Origin: Marinithermofilum abyssi
Lineage (GTDB): Bacteria; Bacillota; Bacilli; Thermoactinomycetales; DSM-45169
NCBI RefSeq assembly: GCF_014641195.1
Contig: NZ_BMHQ01000003.1
Span: 186,001-250,000 of the forward strand
Length of the DNA: 64,000 nucleotides
Direction: 5' to 3'
Shown here: positions 26,596-35,875 of the stretch, in pieces
Position numbering within the stretch: the first letter of the stretch is position 1
Layout: each line of letters begins with the position of its first letter
The notes under the pieces: model-generated
Told to the model about the DNA's origin: nothing
The model's database searches: none
Seen by the model: the letters and a program-made list of their open reading frames with translations, nothing else
Position numbers and translations under genes: made by a program

Positions 26596-27561
26596 TCATT
26601 GCTCTATTTTAACCGTCGCCTTGTCGATCCGTTTGAAGCGCGGCGCGTTTGCCAATTCCTCCATCAGTTGAAACAACGCCTCATCTTTTCGTTTGGCCTC
26701 GATCATGATATCCAGGCGTTCCCCGTACCCAGCGGCCAAACGCAAAAACGGCACCAAATCGTCCAAATGAACAAAATCAGCGTGACCTTTGGGGTTGGAT
26801 TCACTACGGGGGCTAGAGACATGAATTTTGGGTGGAAACTTTTCTTCGGCCCATGTTTGGGTAATTTGCGGCCATAATTCCTCCAACGTTTCCTTGTTGT
26901 TATTGATTCGATGGTGATGCAAATCCAAAACGCACGGCACCCCGACTGTTTGTGCGATTTCCAAGGTCTCGCGAGCGGTGAACGTGGTGTCGTCGTTTTC
27001 CAGGCAGATATGGGCTTGAATGCGCGGGTCCAACTTACGAAAGGTAGTAATAAACCGCTCGGTTGAAGCCTCTTTGTCCCCGTACACACCGCCGACGTGA
27101 ATATTGCATTTGTACGCCTCATCCAACCCCATGGCACGTAACATACGGATGTGGCGGATCAGGTCTCTCACGGAGGAACGGATCACTTCCGGGCGGGGGG
27201 AATTGAGGATCGTAAAATGCTCGGGATGAAAGCCCACCCGCATGTCGTTATCCCGGACGATTTGCCCGATTTCCCGCAACTGGGGCACCAGCGTACGCAC
27301 AAAGTCTACCTTTTGAAAAGCGGGATGGGCAGCTAAAGGGATTAAGCGGGAAGAAAAACGATAAAATCGGATGTCGTGGGCCAGCGCATGATACAAAATT
27401 CTCTTCGTGTTATTCAGGTTTTCTTTGGCCAGGCGAACCACTTTTTTGGCGGCCAGCTTGCGATTCCCGATTTGATTCAGGGTTTTTTCCGTCATGGTTT
27501 TGGAGGGCGACGCGTTTTTTACCTGCATGCTCATCGCCACAAACCCAAAGCGTACGATCAT
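26596..27561 (-). CDS. uvsE: UV DNA damage endonuclease
   Basis: 321 aa TIM-barrel endonuclease that nicks 5' to UV photoproducts as an alternative to UvrABC; YwjD in B. subtilis, where it is linked to spores. Metal-site regions visible: VGFHPEHFT, CNIHVGGVYGDK, AHICLENDD and DLHHHRINN, plus HVSSPR. The start at 27561 has AAAGGTGAGG upstream on the minus strand and gives the family N-terminus MIVRFGFVAMS. It is divergent from cydAB. It fits the repair genes ku, ligD and lexA nearby. Confidence 0.95.
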   Translation of the reverse strand: MIVRFGFVAMSMQVKNASPSKTMTEKTLNQIGNRKLAAKKVVRLAKENLNNTKRILYHALAHDIRFYRFSSRLIPLAAHPAFQKVDFVRTLVPQLREIGQIVRDNDMRVGFHPEHFTILNSPRPEVIRSSVRDLIRHIRMLRAMGLDEAYKCNIHVGGVYGDKEASTERFITTFRKLDPRIQAHICLENDDTTFTARETLEIAQTVGVPCVLDLHHHRINNNKETLEELWPQITQTWAEEKFPPKIHVSSPRSESNPKGHADFVHLDDLVPFLRLAAGYGERLDIMIEAKRKDEALFQLMEELANAPRFKRIDKATVKIEQ

Positions 27562-27808
27562 TTGCCTCACCTTTTTACAGGGTGCCCAAAAACGATGACG
27601 ACATGTTGGGGGGCTCACCGGGCAAACATCTTCAAAAGTTATCCTTGGGTGTTCCGATCCCCCGGCAAAAAGAGAACGAAATAATGTTTAGGTATGGGAA
27701 AGCATGAAGGGTGTCGGGGGACGCCCTTTGCGATTTTCTATGTTTAAGAACCCTCTATTAAGCGGACACTAGGGTTGATATTTCAATCTGCTTGAGGGAG
27801 CGTTGCGT

Positions 27809-29179
27809 ATGGATACAGTAACGCTGGCACGGGCGTTTTTTGGTACGTCGCTGGCTTTCCATATCATTTTTGCCACGTTGGGGATCGGTTTGTCCGCCAT
27901 GGTCCTTGTGACCGAATGGATCCATTATTGGAAGAAAGACCGGGATTATGGGATCATGGCCAAGCGTTGGACCAAAAGCATGGCCATCCTGTTGGGAGTG
28001 GCTATTCCTAGCGGGACTATTGTCGCAGTGCAGCTGGCCTTGCTGTGGCCCGGGTTTATGCGCATTGTCGGCCAAGTGATTGCCGTTCCCTTTCAAATCG
28101 AGATCTTTGCCTTCTTTTTGGAAGCGTTGGCATTATCCATTTATGTTTATGGCGCGGGCCGCTTACGTCCGCTTTACCGGGTAATTGCCGTATTTTTGGT
28201 TACGTTGGGGGCGACCGCGTCCGCCGTTTTGATCACCTCGGCCAACACGTGGATGAATACGCCGGCAGGCTTTAAAATCAAGCCCGACGGGACGATTTAT
28301 GATGTGGATCCGTGGAAAGCCTTTTTTAACCCCAGCTTTTACGAGGCGGCCTACCATGTGGTAGTCAGTGCGTTGATGACGGGCGCGTTTGTGATTGCTT
28401 CCGTTGCGGCGTACCGCTTGTTGAAGGCCGGCAGCCAAGCCGAACGTTCCATCCATAGCAAAGCGTTGATATTGTCTTTGGTAGTGTCGGTGTCGATGTC
28501 TTTCCTTACCGCCTTGTCGGGTCATGAATCTGCGCAGGGATTGCATCGAAACACACCGGAGAAATTGGCGGCGGCAGAAGGCTTGTTTCAAACGCAACGT
28601 TATGCGCCGCTGGCGATTGGCGGTTATGTGGATTACGATAAGAAGCAAATCATCGGCGGAATTGAAGTTCCTTATCTGCTCAGCTTTTTGGCGGGCGACC
28701 GCTTCGATACCGTGGTAAAGGGGCTGGAGGAGTACCCGCGCTGGACGTGGCCGCCGGCTTATTCCCATACCCTGTTCAATATCATGGTTGCCATCGGCTT
28801 TCTCTTGCTGGGTTTGGCAGCCATGGCCTTGCTGGTGTGGTGGTGGCGCAAACGAAACGGGCAAACGGGATGGCCAAAATGGTTGCTGTATCTTTTGCTG
28901 CTGGCCGGTCCCTTGTCCATCCTGGGGATTGAATTCGGCTGGATTTTCAGCTGTAGTGGGCGCCAGCCCTGGACGATCTACCATATCCAGACCACGACGG
29001 AGGCGGCGACGAAAGCGCAATATTTGGGGGCGCTGTTTGTCGCTTTTGTCCTGGTTTACCTTTTCCTTGGCGCTCTCGTTTGCTTGGTGCTCACCCATTA
29101 CTTTAAACGCAACCCGATTGCTTTGGAATTCCAGTCCAACAAAACGTTAGGAGACGATACCCATGGTACAGCCCATTGA
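27809..29179 (+). CDS. cydA: Cytochrome bd-type quinol oxidase subunit I
   Basis: 456 aa, about nine helices. Takes electrons from menaquinol to oxygen through hemes b558, b595 and d. Visible: the N-terminal FHIIFATLGIGL with an axial His, the short Q-loop form, and the GRQPW box in the C-terminal third. Short Q loop and length put it with the cyanide-insensitive/YthA-like branch. ATG 27809 has TGAGGGAG upstream. It overlaps cydB by 17 bases, so the two are coupled. A parallel end to the qcr route at the window start. Confidence 0.95.
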   Translation: MDTVTLARAFFGTSLAFHIIFATLGIGLSAMVLVTEWIHYWKKDRDYGIMAKRWTKSMAILLGVAIPSGTIVAVQLALLWPGFMRIVGQVIAVPFQIEIFAFFLEALALSIYVYGAGRLRPLYRVIAVFLVTLGATASAVLITSANTWMNTPAGFKIKPDGTIYDVDPWKAFFNPSFYEAAYHVVVSALMTGAFVIASVAAYRLLKAGSQAERSIHSKALILSLVVSVSMSFLTALSGHESAQGLHRNTPEKLAAAEGLFQTQRYAPLAIGGYVDYDKKQIIGGIEVPYLLSFLAGDRFDTVVKGLEEYPRWTWPPAYSHTLFNIMVAIGFLLLGLAAMALLVWWWRKRNGQTGWPKWLLYLLLLAGPLSILGIEFGWIFSCSGRQPWTIYHIQTTTEAATKAQYLGALFVAFVLVYLFLGALVCLVLTHYFKRNPIALEFQSNKTLGDDTHGTAH

Positions 29180-30200
29180 ACCATCCATTGCCATCCTGGC
29201 GGTCTGGGTTGTGCTTTACATATACAGCTTGGCCGGATCGATTGATTTTGGTGCCAGCTTTTGGGCGATGGTACATGCGAATCAGGAAACGCAAGCGGGC
29301 AGAATCGCCAACCGCTTTTTGTCGCCGACCTGGGAAGTAACCAATACCATCCTGGTGCTTCTGGTCGTGATGACCATCGGCTTTTTCCCGAAGGCTGCCT
29401 ATATGTTGGGCAACGTGCTGATTGTGCCGGTCAGCATTATTTTGCTTTTGATTACCGTCCGCAGCGCTTTTATGGTGTTTGCCTTTTCGGTGGAGCGGTA
29501 CCGAAAGGTGTTGCAAATCGTGTCAGGGTTGACCGCTCTGTTTATCCCCGCACTGTTGATCAGTGCGTTGCCCGTCACCCAGGGGGGATTTGTGCAAATG
29601 ATCCAGGGACAGGCAGCATTGTACTTTGGCAAATGGTTGACCAGTCCGTCGATCTATCTGTACATTTTGTTCGGTTTGTCGTCGGAGCTCTTTTTGTCTT
29701 CCCTTTTCTTGGCCGATTATGCGCGGGAGTCGGATGATGACAGCGCGTACGAGGTGTACCAACGATATGCGGTCCTATTTGGTCCGATTACGTTGTTGGT
29801 GGCTGTTTTGGCCCTCTATACCCTGGAACCGGAAGCGGCCTGGCTGTTGGATCGGTTGTTGCGGTACAAAATGTGGTATGTGTGGTCCATCATCGCTTTT
29901 CTCATCGGTTACGTGTCCTTGTGGTGGAAAACGAAAGACCAAAAAGTTGGACGGCCGCGTGTGGCGATGGTGTTTGTGGTCATCCAGTACGCATTGGCTA
30001 CCTTTGCCTATGGTGCAGCGCACTTGCCGTATATCGTTTATCCCTATCTGACCGTTGATCAAGCGTTCACACAGATCAACACTTTTTACTCCCTGTTAAA
30101 AGTGTTCACCATCGGGTTGGCGATTTTGTTGCCAGGCTTTGTGATCCATTGGCGCCTGTTCATGAAGGACAAGCGATATCTGGAAGGAGAGAAAACATAA
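29163..30200 (+). CDS. cydB: Cytochrome bd-type quinol oxidase subunit II
   Basis: 345 aa with about nine membrane helices. Partner of CydA. Typical segments are LAGSIDFGASFWAM (the family's D-x-G near the N-terminus), PTWEVTNTILVLLVVMTIGFFP and the C-terminal YSLLKVFTIGLAILLPGF. ATG 29163 lies inside the cydA 3' end. Likely the YthB-type subunit. No cydCD exporter genes are seen next to it. A strong double terminator follows. Confidence 0.94.
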   Translation: MVQPIEPSIAILAVWVVLYIYSLAGSIDFGASFWAMVHANQETQAGRIANRFLSPTWEVTNTILVLLVVMTIGFFPKAAYMLGNVLIVPVSIILLLITVRSAFMVFAFSVERYRKVLQIVSGLTALFIPALLISALPVTQGGFVQMIQGQAALYFGKWLTSPSIYLYILFGLSSELFLSSLFLADYARESDDDSAYEVYQRYAVLFGPITLLVAVLALYTLEPEAAWLLDRLLRYKMWYVWSIIAFLIGYVSLWWKTKDQKVGRPRVAMVFVVIQYALATFAYGAAHLPYIVYPYLTVDQAFTQINTFYSLLKVFTIGLAILLPGFVIHWRLFMKDKRYLEGEKT

Positions 30201-30246
30201 CACTCGCAAAAACGATTCAACGAAGTTTCTTAGCACCCTATCAGGT

Positions 30247-30312
30247 GCTTGAGGCTGCTGACCTTCTACCTTTGTCAGCAGCCTCAAGCCGGGAAAAACC
30301 CGGCTTTTTTTA
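30247..30312 (+). terminator. Double terminator after cydAB
   Basis: First hairpin: 15-base perfect arms (30247-30261 and 30275-30289, GCTTGAGGCTGCTGA and its complement). Second hairpin directly after: AGCCGGG/CCCGGCT with an A-rich loop and seven T. An unusually strong stop. Confidence 0.9.
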
Positions 30313-30430
30313 TGCAAAAAACCATAGGTATATAATGACACCGATGAAGTAAAGAAGTATGTGAGGTGAAAGCGGGACAGCCGATCAACAGCGTAAGAGC
30401 AAATACGGATAGAGCTAAAAAGCGTTTCAT
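30284..30430 (-). pseudogene. Tiny hydrophobic protein gene, probably frameshifted
   Basis: Minus-strand frame of 48 codons starting at 30430 behind a strong GGAGGAAACAGCAC ribosome site. The N-terminus MKRFLALSVFALTLLIG looks like a signal or membrane helix. The frame then runs into unlikely sequence and the cydB terminator, while another frame of the same DNA reads PHILLYFIGVIIYLWFFA and stops at the right place (about 30308). So the original product was probably a ~40 aa membrane peptide with one base changed near 30370. Function unknown. Confidence 0.35.
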
Positions 30431-30773
30431 TGTGCTGTTTCCTCCTGATTAAGTTGCTCACGTTTTGCAATAAAGCACTCCTTTCTATGTAATCGGTGAT
30501 TACGTATTGGATAATACTAGAGGGGAAAATAATAGTAAATATATAACAAAATTATAATTTTTATACATTTTATACAGTGTTATACATATACACATGAAAA
30601 AATATGTTCTATTTTTTTTTTGGGGTCGGTAACTGCAAACAGGTTGCAAACGAAGTGCTAACAAGAACCCGGAAAAGGGTGATGAATAACGGAACACCCC
30701 TAAATGGAAAAGATGAAATAACAAGGTTTGATAGGGATAAAACCCCGGATGGGGAGCACATTTTTGCATGTAT
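30431..30773. other. AT-rich intergenic stretch
   Basis: About 340 bases without a credible gene. It holds a perfect small hairpin GTAATC/GATTAC (30489-30503), an AT-rich block (30515-30620) and two close copies of TGCAAAC (30632-30650), the latter resembling the 3' end of the integrase remnant at 25920-25940. Confidence 0.4.
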
Positions 30774-30803
30774 GCCCGCTAACCTGTAATGGCGGGCTTT
30801 TTG
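30774..30803 (+). terminator. Hairpin with T run before the lipoprotein gene
   Basis: GCCCGC and GCGGGC arms with a 12-base loop, followed by five T. No gene that it would end is evident upstream. Confidence 0.65.
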
Positions 30804-30880
30804 CCTTTCCGGTGATAATCCCCACTTTGTATTCGTAGGATGCTTAGGGGATGGCCCTTACCCGGAAGGAGGAACCGGAA

Positions 30881-31516
30881 GTGAAGATGCTGAAGTGGCG
30901 GGTATGGTTGGTACTACTACTGTTGCTTTCTGCCTGTGAACCGGCTTCCCAGGCTGCCCGTCCAGAACCGAAAGTTACTGCGGAGATGGTCACCAAACGG
31001 ATGGAAAAGCATTTGAGTCAGCCGGAATGGAAATTTACTTTGCAATTACCTGGGCAAGGCCGGTTTAAAGGGGTGCAGAGAGGAACTGATTGGACGTTAA
31101 AAGCGGTACAGCAAAAGGAAACTTTGACGATTACAAAAGACGGCACAGCGATTCAGGTAGTAAAAGGCAAGAACAAAGAAACCATGAACCAGCGCCAATT
31201 TGGTCTATTGGCCCCCAAGGATCATTTTCGATTCATCGAGGGTGCAGCGATGCGGGTTAAAGCTCTTCCCGCCCAGAACATACACGAAACCGGAATCCAA
31301 GTGGATCTCAACAGCGATCAAGTGGGAAAGAGGTTAGGAAAATGGATGGGGGCGGCTTTTGAAAAGACAGGGGCAGCCAATCGGGCGGCCCAAAACTTCC
31401 GCGTCCGTTATCAACTTTGGTATCAGGCGCCGGATAAACTAACGCGGATGAAGGCACAGATTGTACCGTTGAGGGAGAACGGCAAAAAAGCGGAAATGGT
31501 ATATACCTTCCAATAG
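30881..31516 (+). CDS. Lipoprotein of unknown function
   Basis: 211 aa. Signal peptide with a leucine-rich core and lipobox LLSAC (Cys at about 18), then a mature domain of beta-rich character (WKFTLQLPGQGRFKGVQRG, TLTITKDGTAIQVV). The layout, with a threonine/valine-rich middle and GAAMRVKALPAQ, is like small outer-face lipoproteins of Bacillales, but I do not recognise the family. GTG 30881 lies eight bases after AAGGAGG; ATG 30887 is the alternative. Confidence 0.7.
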   Translation: MKMLKWRVWLVLLLLLSACEPASQAARPEPKVTAEMVTKRMEKHLSQPEWKFTLQLPGQGRFKGVQRGTDWTLKAVQQKETLTITKDGTAIQVVKGKNKETMNQRQFGLLAPKDHFRFIEGAAMRVKALPAQNIHETGIQVDLNSDQVGKRLGKWMGAAFEKTGAANRAAQNFRVRYQLWYQAPDKLTRMKAQIVPLRENGKKAEMVYTFQ

Positions 31517-31660
31517 AAAAAGGTGACAGCGTTTACATGAAGCGGCAGCAATGCCGCTATTTTTATTCCTTTATATTCCTTACCTAAGTGGGTATATATT
31601 TTGTGATATACTGAGAGGGAAACGGGAGGATGTCGTAGGTAGAAAGGGGGCGTGGCATCC

Positions 31661-32191
31661 ATGAGAGTCCGCTGGAATGTAGCGGTGTTGACTCTGTTTG
31701 TCACGCTGTTAATATTATTTGGGGGCTTTTTTGGTTACCAACGGTGGGAAGTTGAACTGCCCATCCGGCAAGCGGTGGCCAAAAATGCTCATGTCGAGCT
31801 GCAACAGCTGGCGGTTCAACCCGACAGTGTCACTATACACCTGAAAACCGAAGCGGGTTTTTCCTTGACCCGAGACTATGTTAACCTGCGAAAAAGCATT
31901 TCTCGGCTGGCGGGTAACCGCAAACTGCATCTGGTCGTTCATGACCGTCCGGCTCCCGCTTTGAACGATGCGTGGGATGAGATGGTGTTTGGCATTGAGG
32001 AAGGAATCGCCCACAAGCGGTATACCCGGATCCCTCAGGCAGTAAAACAGGCAGCCAAACCACGGAATATCCGTTACCGGGTAACGATGGACGATCAATT
32101 CCTCTATGTGGAGCTCCGCCGGGATCATTATTGGCTGTACCGTGTTCTTCCCTTGAATAAACCGGGCCACGAGGTGAAGGATAATGGGTAA
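31661..32191 (+). CDS. Membrane-anchored protein encoded with the FtsH-like protease
   Basis: 176 aa: one N-terminal membrane helix (about residues 8-28) and an outside domain of about 145 residues (HVELQQLAVQPDSVTIHLKTE, LAGNRKLHLVVHD, YRVTMDDQFLYVELRRDHYW). No family recognised. ATG 31661 follows AAGGGGG; GTG 31652 is too near the ribosome site. The gene overlaps the FtsH-like gene by eight bases, so the products are made together. Its topology matches the piece that the short FtsH-like protein lacks. Confidence 0.72.
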   Translation: MRVRWNVAVLTLFVTLLILFGGFFGYQRWEVELPIRQAVAKNAHVELQQLAVQPDSVTIHLKTEAGFSLTRDYVNLRKSISRLAGNRKLHLVVHDRPAPALNDAWDEMVFGIEEGIAHKRYTRIPQAVKQAAKPRNIRYRVTMDDQFLYVELRRDHYWLYRVLPLNKPGHEVKDNG

Positions 32192-33689
32192 AGCAATCAC
32201 TATCGGCATGACACCAGCTTTGTTACTATTCCTGCTGTATCTCGGATACAGTCCTTTGCCTATTGTGGCTCTCGGACTGATCGGCGGCTTGGTCTACATG
32301 GTCGCCGTTCACCGCGGCGGCGGACTCAACTTTGGGAAAAAGCGGCGTCTGTCCCGAAAAGAATCGGTACCCAATATCTCTTTTGAAAACATCGGAGGGC
32401 AACAACGTTCGAAAGAAGAGCTGAAAGAAGCACTTGATTTTCTTATTCATCCCAAGCAAATTCAAAACTACGGCATTCGCCCCATCAAGGGGATTCTGCT
32501 GTCCGGTCCCCCGGGAACGGGAAAAACGCTGATGGCGAAAGCGGCTGCTCACTATACCGATTCCGTGTTTGTGACCACCTCCGGAAGTGAATTTGTTGAA
32601 ATGTACGTAGGTGTGGGAGCCCAGCGTATTCGGGAACTGTTTCAGGAAGCGCGGGAGCAGGCGAAGCGGAATCAGAAAAACAGTGCGATCGTCTTTATTG
32701 ATGAGATCGATGTCATCGGTGGTCAACGGGAAGGTTCCCAACACCGCGAATATGATCAGACGCTCAACCAGTTGTTGACGGAAATGGACGGGATCACATC
32801 GGATCAGGAAGTGCAGGTGCTGGTGATTGCCGCAACCAACCGGAAAGATATGCTGGACTCCGCTCTGTTGCGTCCCGGACGGTTTGACAGGCATATTACG
32901 GTGGATTTACCCGATAAAAAAGCCCGGATGATGATTCTCGAACTGCATACGGAAAACAAACCTCTCGCTTCCGATGTGGATCTGGAAAAAATCGCGGACG
33001 AGACTTTCGGTTTTTCCGGCGCTCAATTGGAAAGTTTAACCAACGAGGCGGCCATTTACGCCATGCGGGACCGGAGTCCGGAGATTGGCCAAAAACATCT
33101 GTCCCAAGCCATCGACAAAGTGATGATGGGCGAAAAGACAGATCGGGAAGCGACGCAGGAAGAGCGGGAACGTGTGGCGATTCATGAGCTGGGTCATGCG
33201 ATCGTATCGGAAGCGGTACGGCCCGGTTCTGTTTCCCAAGTAGCCTTGTCTCCCCGCGGGCAGGCTTTGGGGTACGTGCGGCACCATCCCGGTGAAGACA
33301 AATATTTGTATACCCGAAAGCAGATTGAGGAGCAAATCTTGGTTTGTCTGGCTGGAGCGGCTGCAGAAGAACAAGTATACGGCAACCGTTCCACAGGAGC
33401 CCGCAATGATTACGAACAAGCCAGCCGATATACGCGCACACTGATCGAGTCCGGTCTGTCGGATCTGGGGATTATCGACAAGGATTTGATCAGCAAGGAT
33501 ATCTTGCACCAAGAATCCTCTAAGATTCTCCGCGAGTTATACGAAGAAACGGAACAGTTGCTTTCCCATCATTCCGAGGTGTTTCAGCAATGTCTACAAG
33601 TGTTGTTGAAGGAAGAGGTGCTGTCGGGAGATCAGTTCCGCAAGCTGTTGCAGCAACACCGTAAGGATCCGTTGTCCATCAGCGGATAA
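32184..33689 (+). CDS. Short FtsH-like membrane AAA+ metalloprotease
   Basis: 501 aa, against about 640 for B. subtilis FtsH. Residues 9-43 form a tight pair of membrane helices with only a few residues between them, so the outside domain of FtsH is absent. AAA module: Walker A GPPGTGKT (108-115), Walker B IVFIDEID (169-176), second region of homology RPGRFDR (230-236). Peptidase M41: HELGH (334-338) and the third zinc ligand in STGARND (D409). All catalytic residues are present, so it should be an active protease. ATG 32184 with GAGGTGAAGG upstream. Not the main FtsH, which normally sits by hpt/tilS. Confidence 0.9.
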   Translation: MGKAITIGMTPALLLFLLYLGYSPLPIVALGLIGGLVYMVAVHRGGGLNFGKKRRLSRKESVPNISFENIGGQQRSKEELKEALDFLIHPKQIQNYGIRPIKGILLSGPPGTGKTLMAKAAAHYTDSVFVTTSGSEFVEMYVGVGAQRIRELFQEAREQAKRNQKNSAIVFIDEIDVIGGQREGSQHREYDQTLNQLLTEMDGITSDQEVQVLVIAATNRKDMLDSALLRPGRFDRHITVDLPDKKARMMILELHTENKPLASDVDLEKIADETFGFSGAQLESLTNEAAIYAMRDRSPEIGQKHLSQAIDKVMMGEKTDREATQEERERVAIHELGHAIVSEAVRPGSVSQVALSPRGQALGYVRHHPGEDKYLYTRKQIEEQILVCLAGAAAEEQVYGNRSTGARNDYEQASRYTRTLIESGLSDLGIIDKDLISKDILHQESSKILRELYEETEQLLSHHSEVFQQCLQVLLKEEVLSGDQFRKLLQQHRKDPLSISG

Positions 33690-33729
33690 CCACCGCATAG
33701 AAACAGGTTTTGCAGGAAGGGGATTAACG

Positions 33730-34623
33730 TTGTCCAATATTCAACACGTTGTGGTTTACGGCGGCGGTACAATGGGACAAGGTATCGCCGAACTTTTGTC
33801 TAAAAAAGGACTGGAAGTTACCATTATCGAAAAAACAAAAATTCATGCCGATCACGCTCAGCATCAAATCGAAACGAGTCTGGACAAGCAGTTGTCCAAA
33901 TGGGGAATTACCCATGCGGAGAAAAAGTCTATCCTGAGCCGGATCGACTTTGCTGCTGATGAGTCCCCGTTAAAACATGCGGATCTGGTAATCGAAACCG
34001 TGACGGAAGACTTGGATGAGAAAAAGTCGGTCTTTGATCGGTGCGATCGTATGTGCCCGCGGGAAACGATTTTGGCCAGCAACACCTCGACACTGAGCTT
34101 GACTGAATTGGCAGCAGTCACCCGGCGGCCGGATCAAGTGATCGGCCTTCATTTTTTGCATCCGGTCACCCGGCTGGATTTGGTGGAAATCGTACGCGGA
34201 CTGAAAACTTCCCAGGAAACTGTGGATGAAATGAAAGCCTTCTTGGACCGTTTGGAGTTAACCGGCGTGGAAGTGTTTGAATCTCCGGGTTTTGTGACGA
34301 CCCGTCTGATTGTGACGATCATCAACGAAGCCATCAATACGCTGATGGAAGGGGTTGCCACCGCGGAAGATATTGACATAGCGATGAAACGTGGCTTCCA
34401 ATTCCCCTACGGTCCATTGGAAATGGCCGACCGCTTCGGGTTGGATTCCGTTCTGGCTTCGATGGAACGCTTGTTCCGGGAATACGGGGATACCAAATTT
34501 CGTCCCTCTCCACTGCTGAAAAAAATGGTTCGCGCCAATCACTTGGGAGTAAAAACCGGGGAAGGCTTTTTCCATTATGATGAGGATGGAGATCGGATCG
34601 AAAAGGAGGGTCGGCTGCAATGA
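33730..34623 (+). CDS. 3-hydroxyacyl-CoA (3-hydroxybutyryl-CoA) dehydrogenase
   Basis: 297 aa NAD-dependent dehydrogenase of short-chain hydroxyacyl-CoAs. N-terminal Rossmann motif YGGGTMGQGIAE, SNTSTLSLTELA, the catalytic His in GLHFLHPV and the downstream Glu in VEIVRG, and the C-terminal dimer domain with ESPGFVTTRL. TTG 33730 follows AGGAAGGGG. It may serve butanoate metabolism, fatty acid oxidation or polyhydroxybutyrate. It overlaps ackA by four bases (ATGA), an uncommon pairing. Confidence 0.92.
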   Translation: MSNIQHVVVYGGGTMGQGIAELLSKKGLEVTIIEKTKIHADHAQHQIETSLDKQLSKWGITHAEKKSILSRIDFAADESPLKHADLVIETVTEDLDEKKSVFDRCDRMCPRETILASNTSTLSLTELAAVTRRPDQVIGLHFLHPVTRLDLVEIVRGLKTSQETVDEMKAFLDRLELTGVEVFESPGFVTTRLIVTIINEAINTLMEGVATAEDIDIAMKRGFQFPYGPLEMADRFGLDSVLASMERLFREYGDTKFRPSPLLKKMVRANHLGVKTGEGFFHYDEDGDRIEKEGRLQ

Positions 34624-35819
34624 AGATTTTGGTCATTAACTGCGGCAGTTCATCGATTAAATATCAGCTGTTCAATATGGATACTGAACAGGTCCTGGCC
34701 AAGGGCCTGGTGGAGCGGATCGGTTCGGAAAGCTCCATTCTGACCCATAAAGTACCCGGGCAGGATGATTGGGTGGAAACAGCGGAAATCCTGGATCACC
34801 GCGAAGGATTGAATAAAGTGCTGGCCCTCCTGGTTCACAAAGAGCAGGGGGTTTTGCAAAGCGTGGAGGAAGTGGATGCCGTCGGTCACCGGGTGGTGCA
34901 CGGAGGCGAGGATTTCGCCAGCTCGGTCCTGATCGACTCCGATGCTATTCGAGCCATTCGAAAGAACGTGGATCTGGCTCCGCTGCACAATCCGCCTAAT
35001 TTGCTCGGGATCGATGCGGCACAGCACAATTTGCCTCATGCAAAACATGTGGCGGTTTTTGATACGGCATTCCACCAAACGATGCCCGATTACGCCTATA
35101 TGTATGCGTTGCCCTGGGTGTTGTACCGGAAGCACAAGGTACGTCGTTATGGCTTCCATGGTACCTCTCATCAATATGTATCCCGCAGAGCAGCAGAGGT
35201 ATTGGGCAAAGACGTGGAAGAGTTGAAAATCATCTCCTGCCACATCGGCAATGGAGCCAGCTGTACCGCGATCCAAAACGGAAAATCTGTCGACACCAGT
35301 ATGGGCATGACTCCTCTGGAAGGGTTGATGATGGGAACCCGTTGCGGGGATATCGATCCGGCGATTGTTCCTTTTGTCATGGCAAAAGAGGAGCTCACCC
35401 TGGCTGAGGTCAACTCGATGATGAACAAACACAGCGGATTGCAGGGAGTAGCCGGTCACTCCGATATGCGGGAGATTGTGGAGGCCACTTTTAACGGGGA
35501 TCAAGCTGCCCGGCTGGCGTTGGACATGTATACATACCGCATTCGCAAGACGATCGGTGCCTATGCCGCCGCTATGGACGGTGTAGATACGATCATCTTT
35601 ACCGCGGGTGTGGGTGAAAATGCCTCGCTGGTACGGGAAAAGGTATGCAGTAAACTTACCTATCTCGGAGTAGAGCTGGACAAAGAGAAAAATGCTGACT
35701 TGCCCCGGGGGGAGCAAATTATCAGCACGCCGGAATCCAGGGTGACGGTGATGGTAATCCCCACCGACGAAGAGCTGATGATTGCCCGGGAGACACAACG
35801 CATCGCGAACCAACCATAA
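34620..35819 (+). CDS. ackA: Acetate kinase
   Basis: 399 aa ASKHA kinase that interconverts acetate + ATP and acetyl phosphate. Motifs: INCGSSSIKYQLF, GHRVVHGGE, DTAFHQTMP, GFHGTSHQYV, SCHIGNGAS and FTAGVGENA. Length and these motifs match acetate kinase rather than the shorter butyrate kinase. ATG 34620 lies in the stop of the preceding dehydrogenase gene, with AAAGGAGGG upstream, so translation is coupled. pta is not in the window. Confidence 0.96.
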   Translation: MKILVINCGSSSIKYQLFNMDTEQVLAKGLVERIGSESSILTHKVPGQDDWVETAEILDHREGLNKVLALLVHKEQGVLQSVEEVDAVGHRVVHGGEDFASSVLIDSDAIRAIRKNVDLAPLHNPPNLLGIDAAQHNLPHAKHVAVFDTAFHQTMPDYAYMYALPWVLYRKHKVRRYGFHGTSHQYVSRRAAEVLGKDVEELKIISCHIGNGASCTAIQNGKSVDTSMGMTPLEGLMMGTRCGDIDPAIVPFVMAKEELTLAEVNSMMNKHSGLQGVAGHSDMREIVEATFNGDQAARLALDMYTYRIRKTIGAYAAAMDGVDTIIFTAGVGENASLVREKVCSKLTYLGVELDKEKNADLPRGEQIISTPESRVTVMVIPTDEELMIARETQRIANQP

Positions 35820-35875
35820 TCACGCCGTTTATGTTACAATGATCTGTAAAAAGCGTGAGAGGAGATCCATCATCG

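Noticed and set aside
34650-35813. Long minus-strand open frame under ackA
   Set aside because: ackA on the plus strand has all kinase motifs; the other frame has no ribosome site or family pattern.
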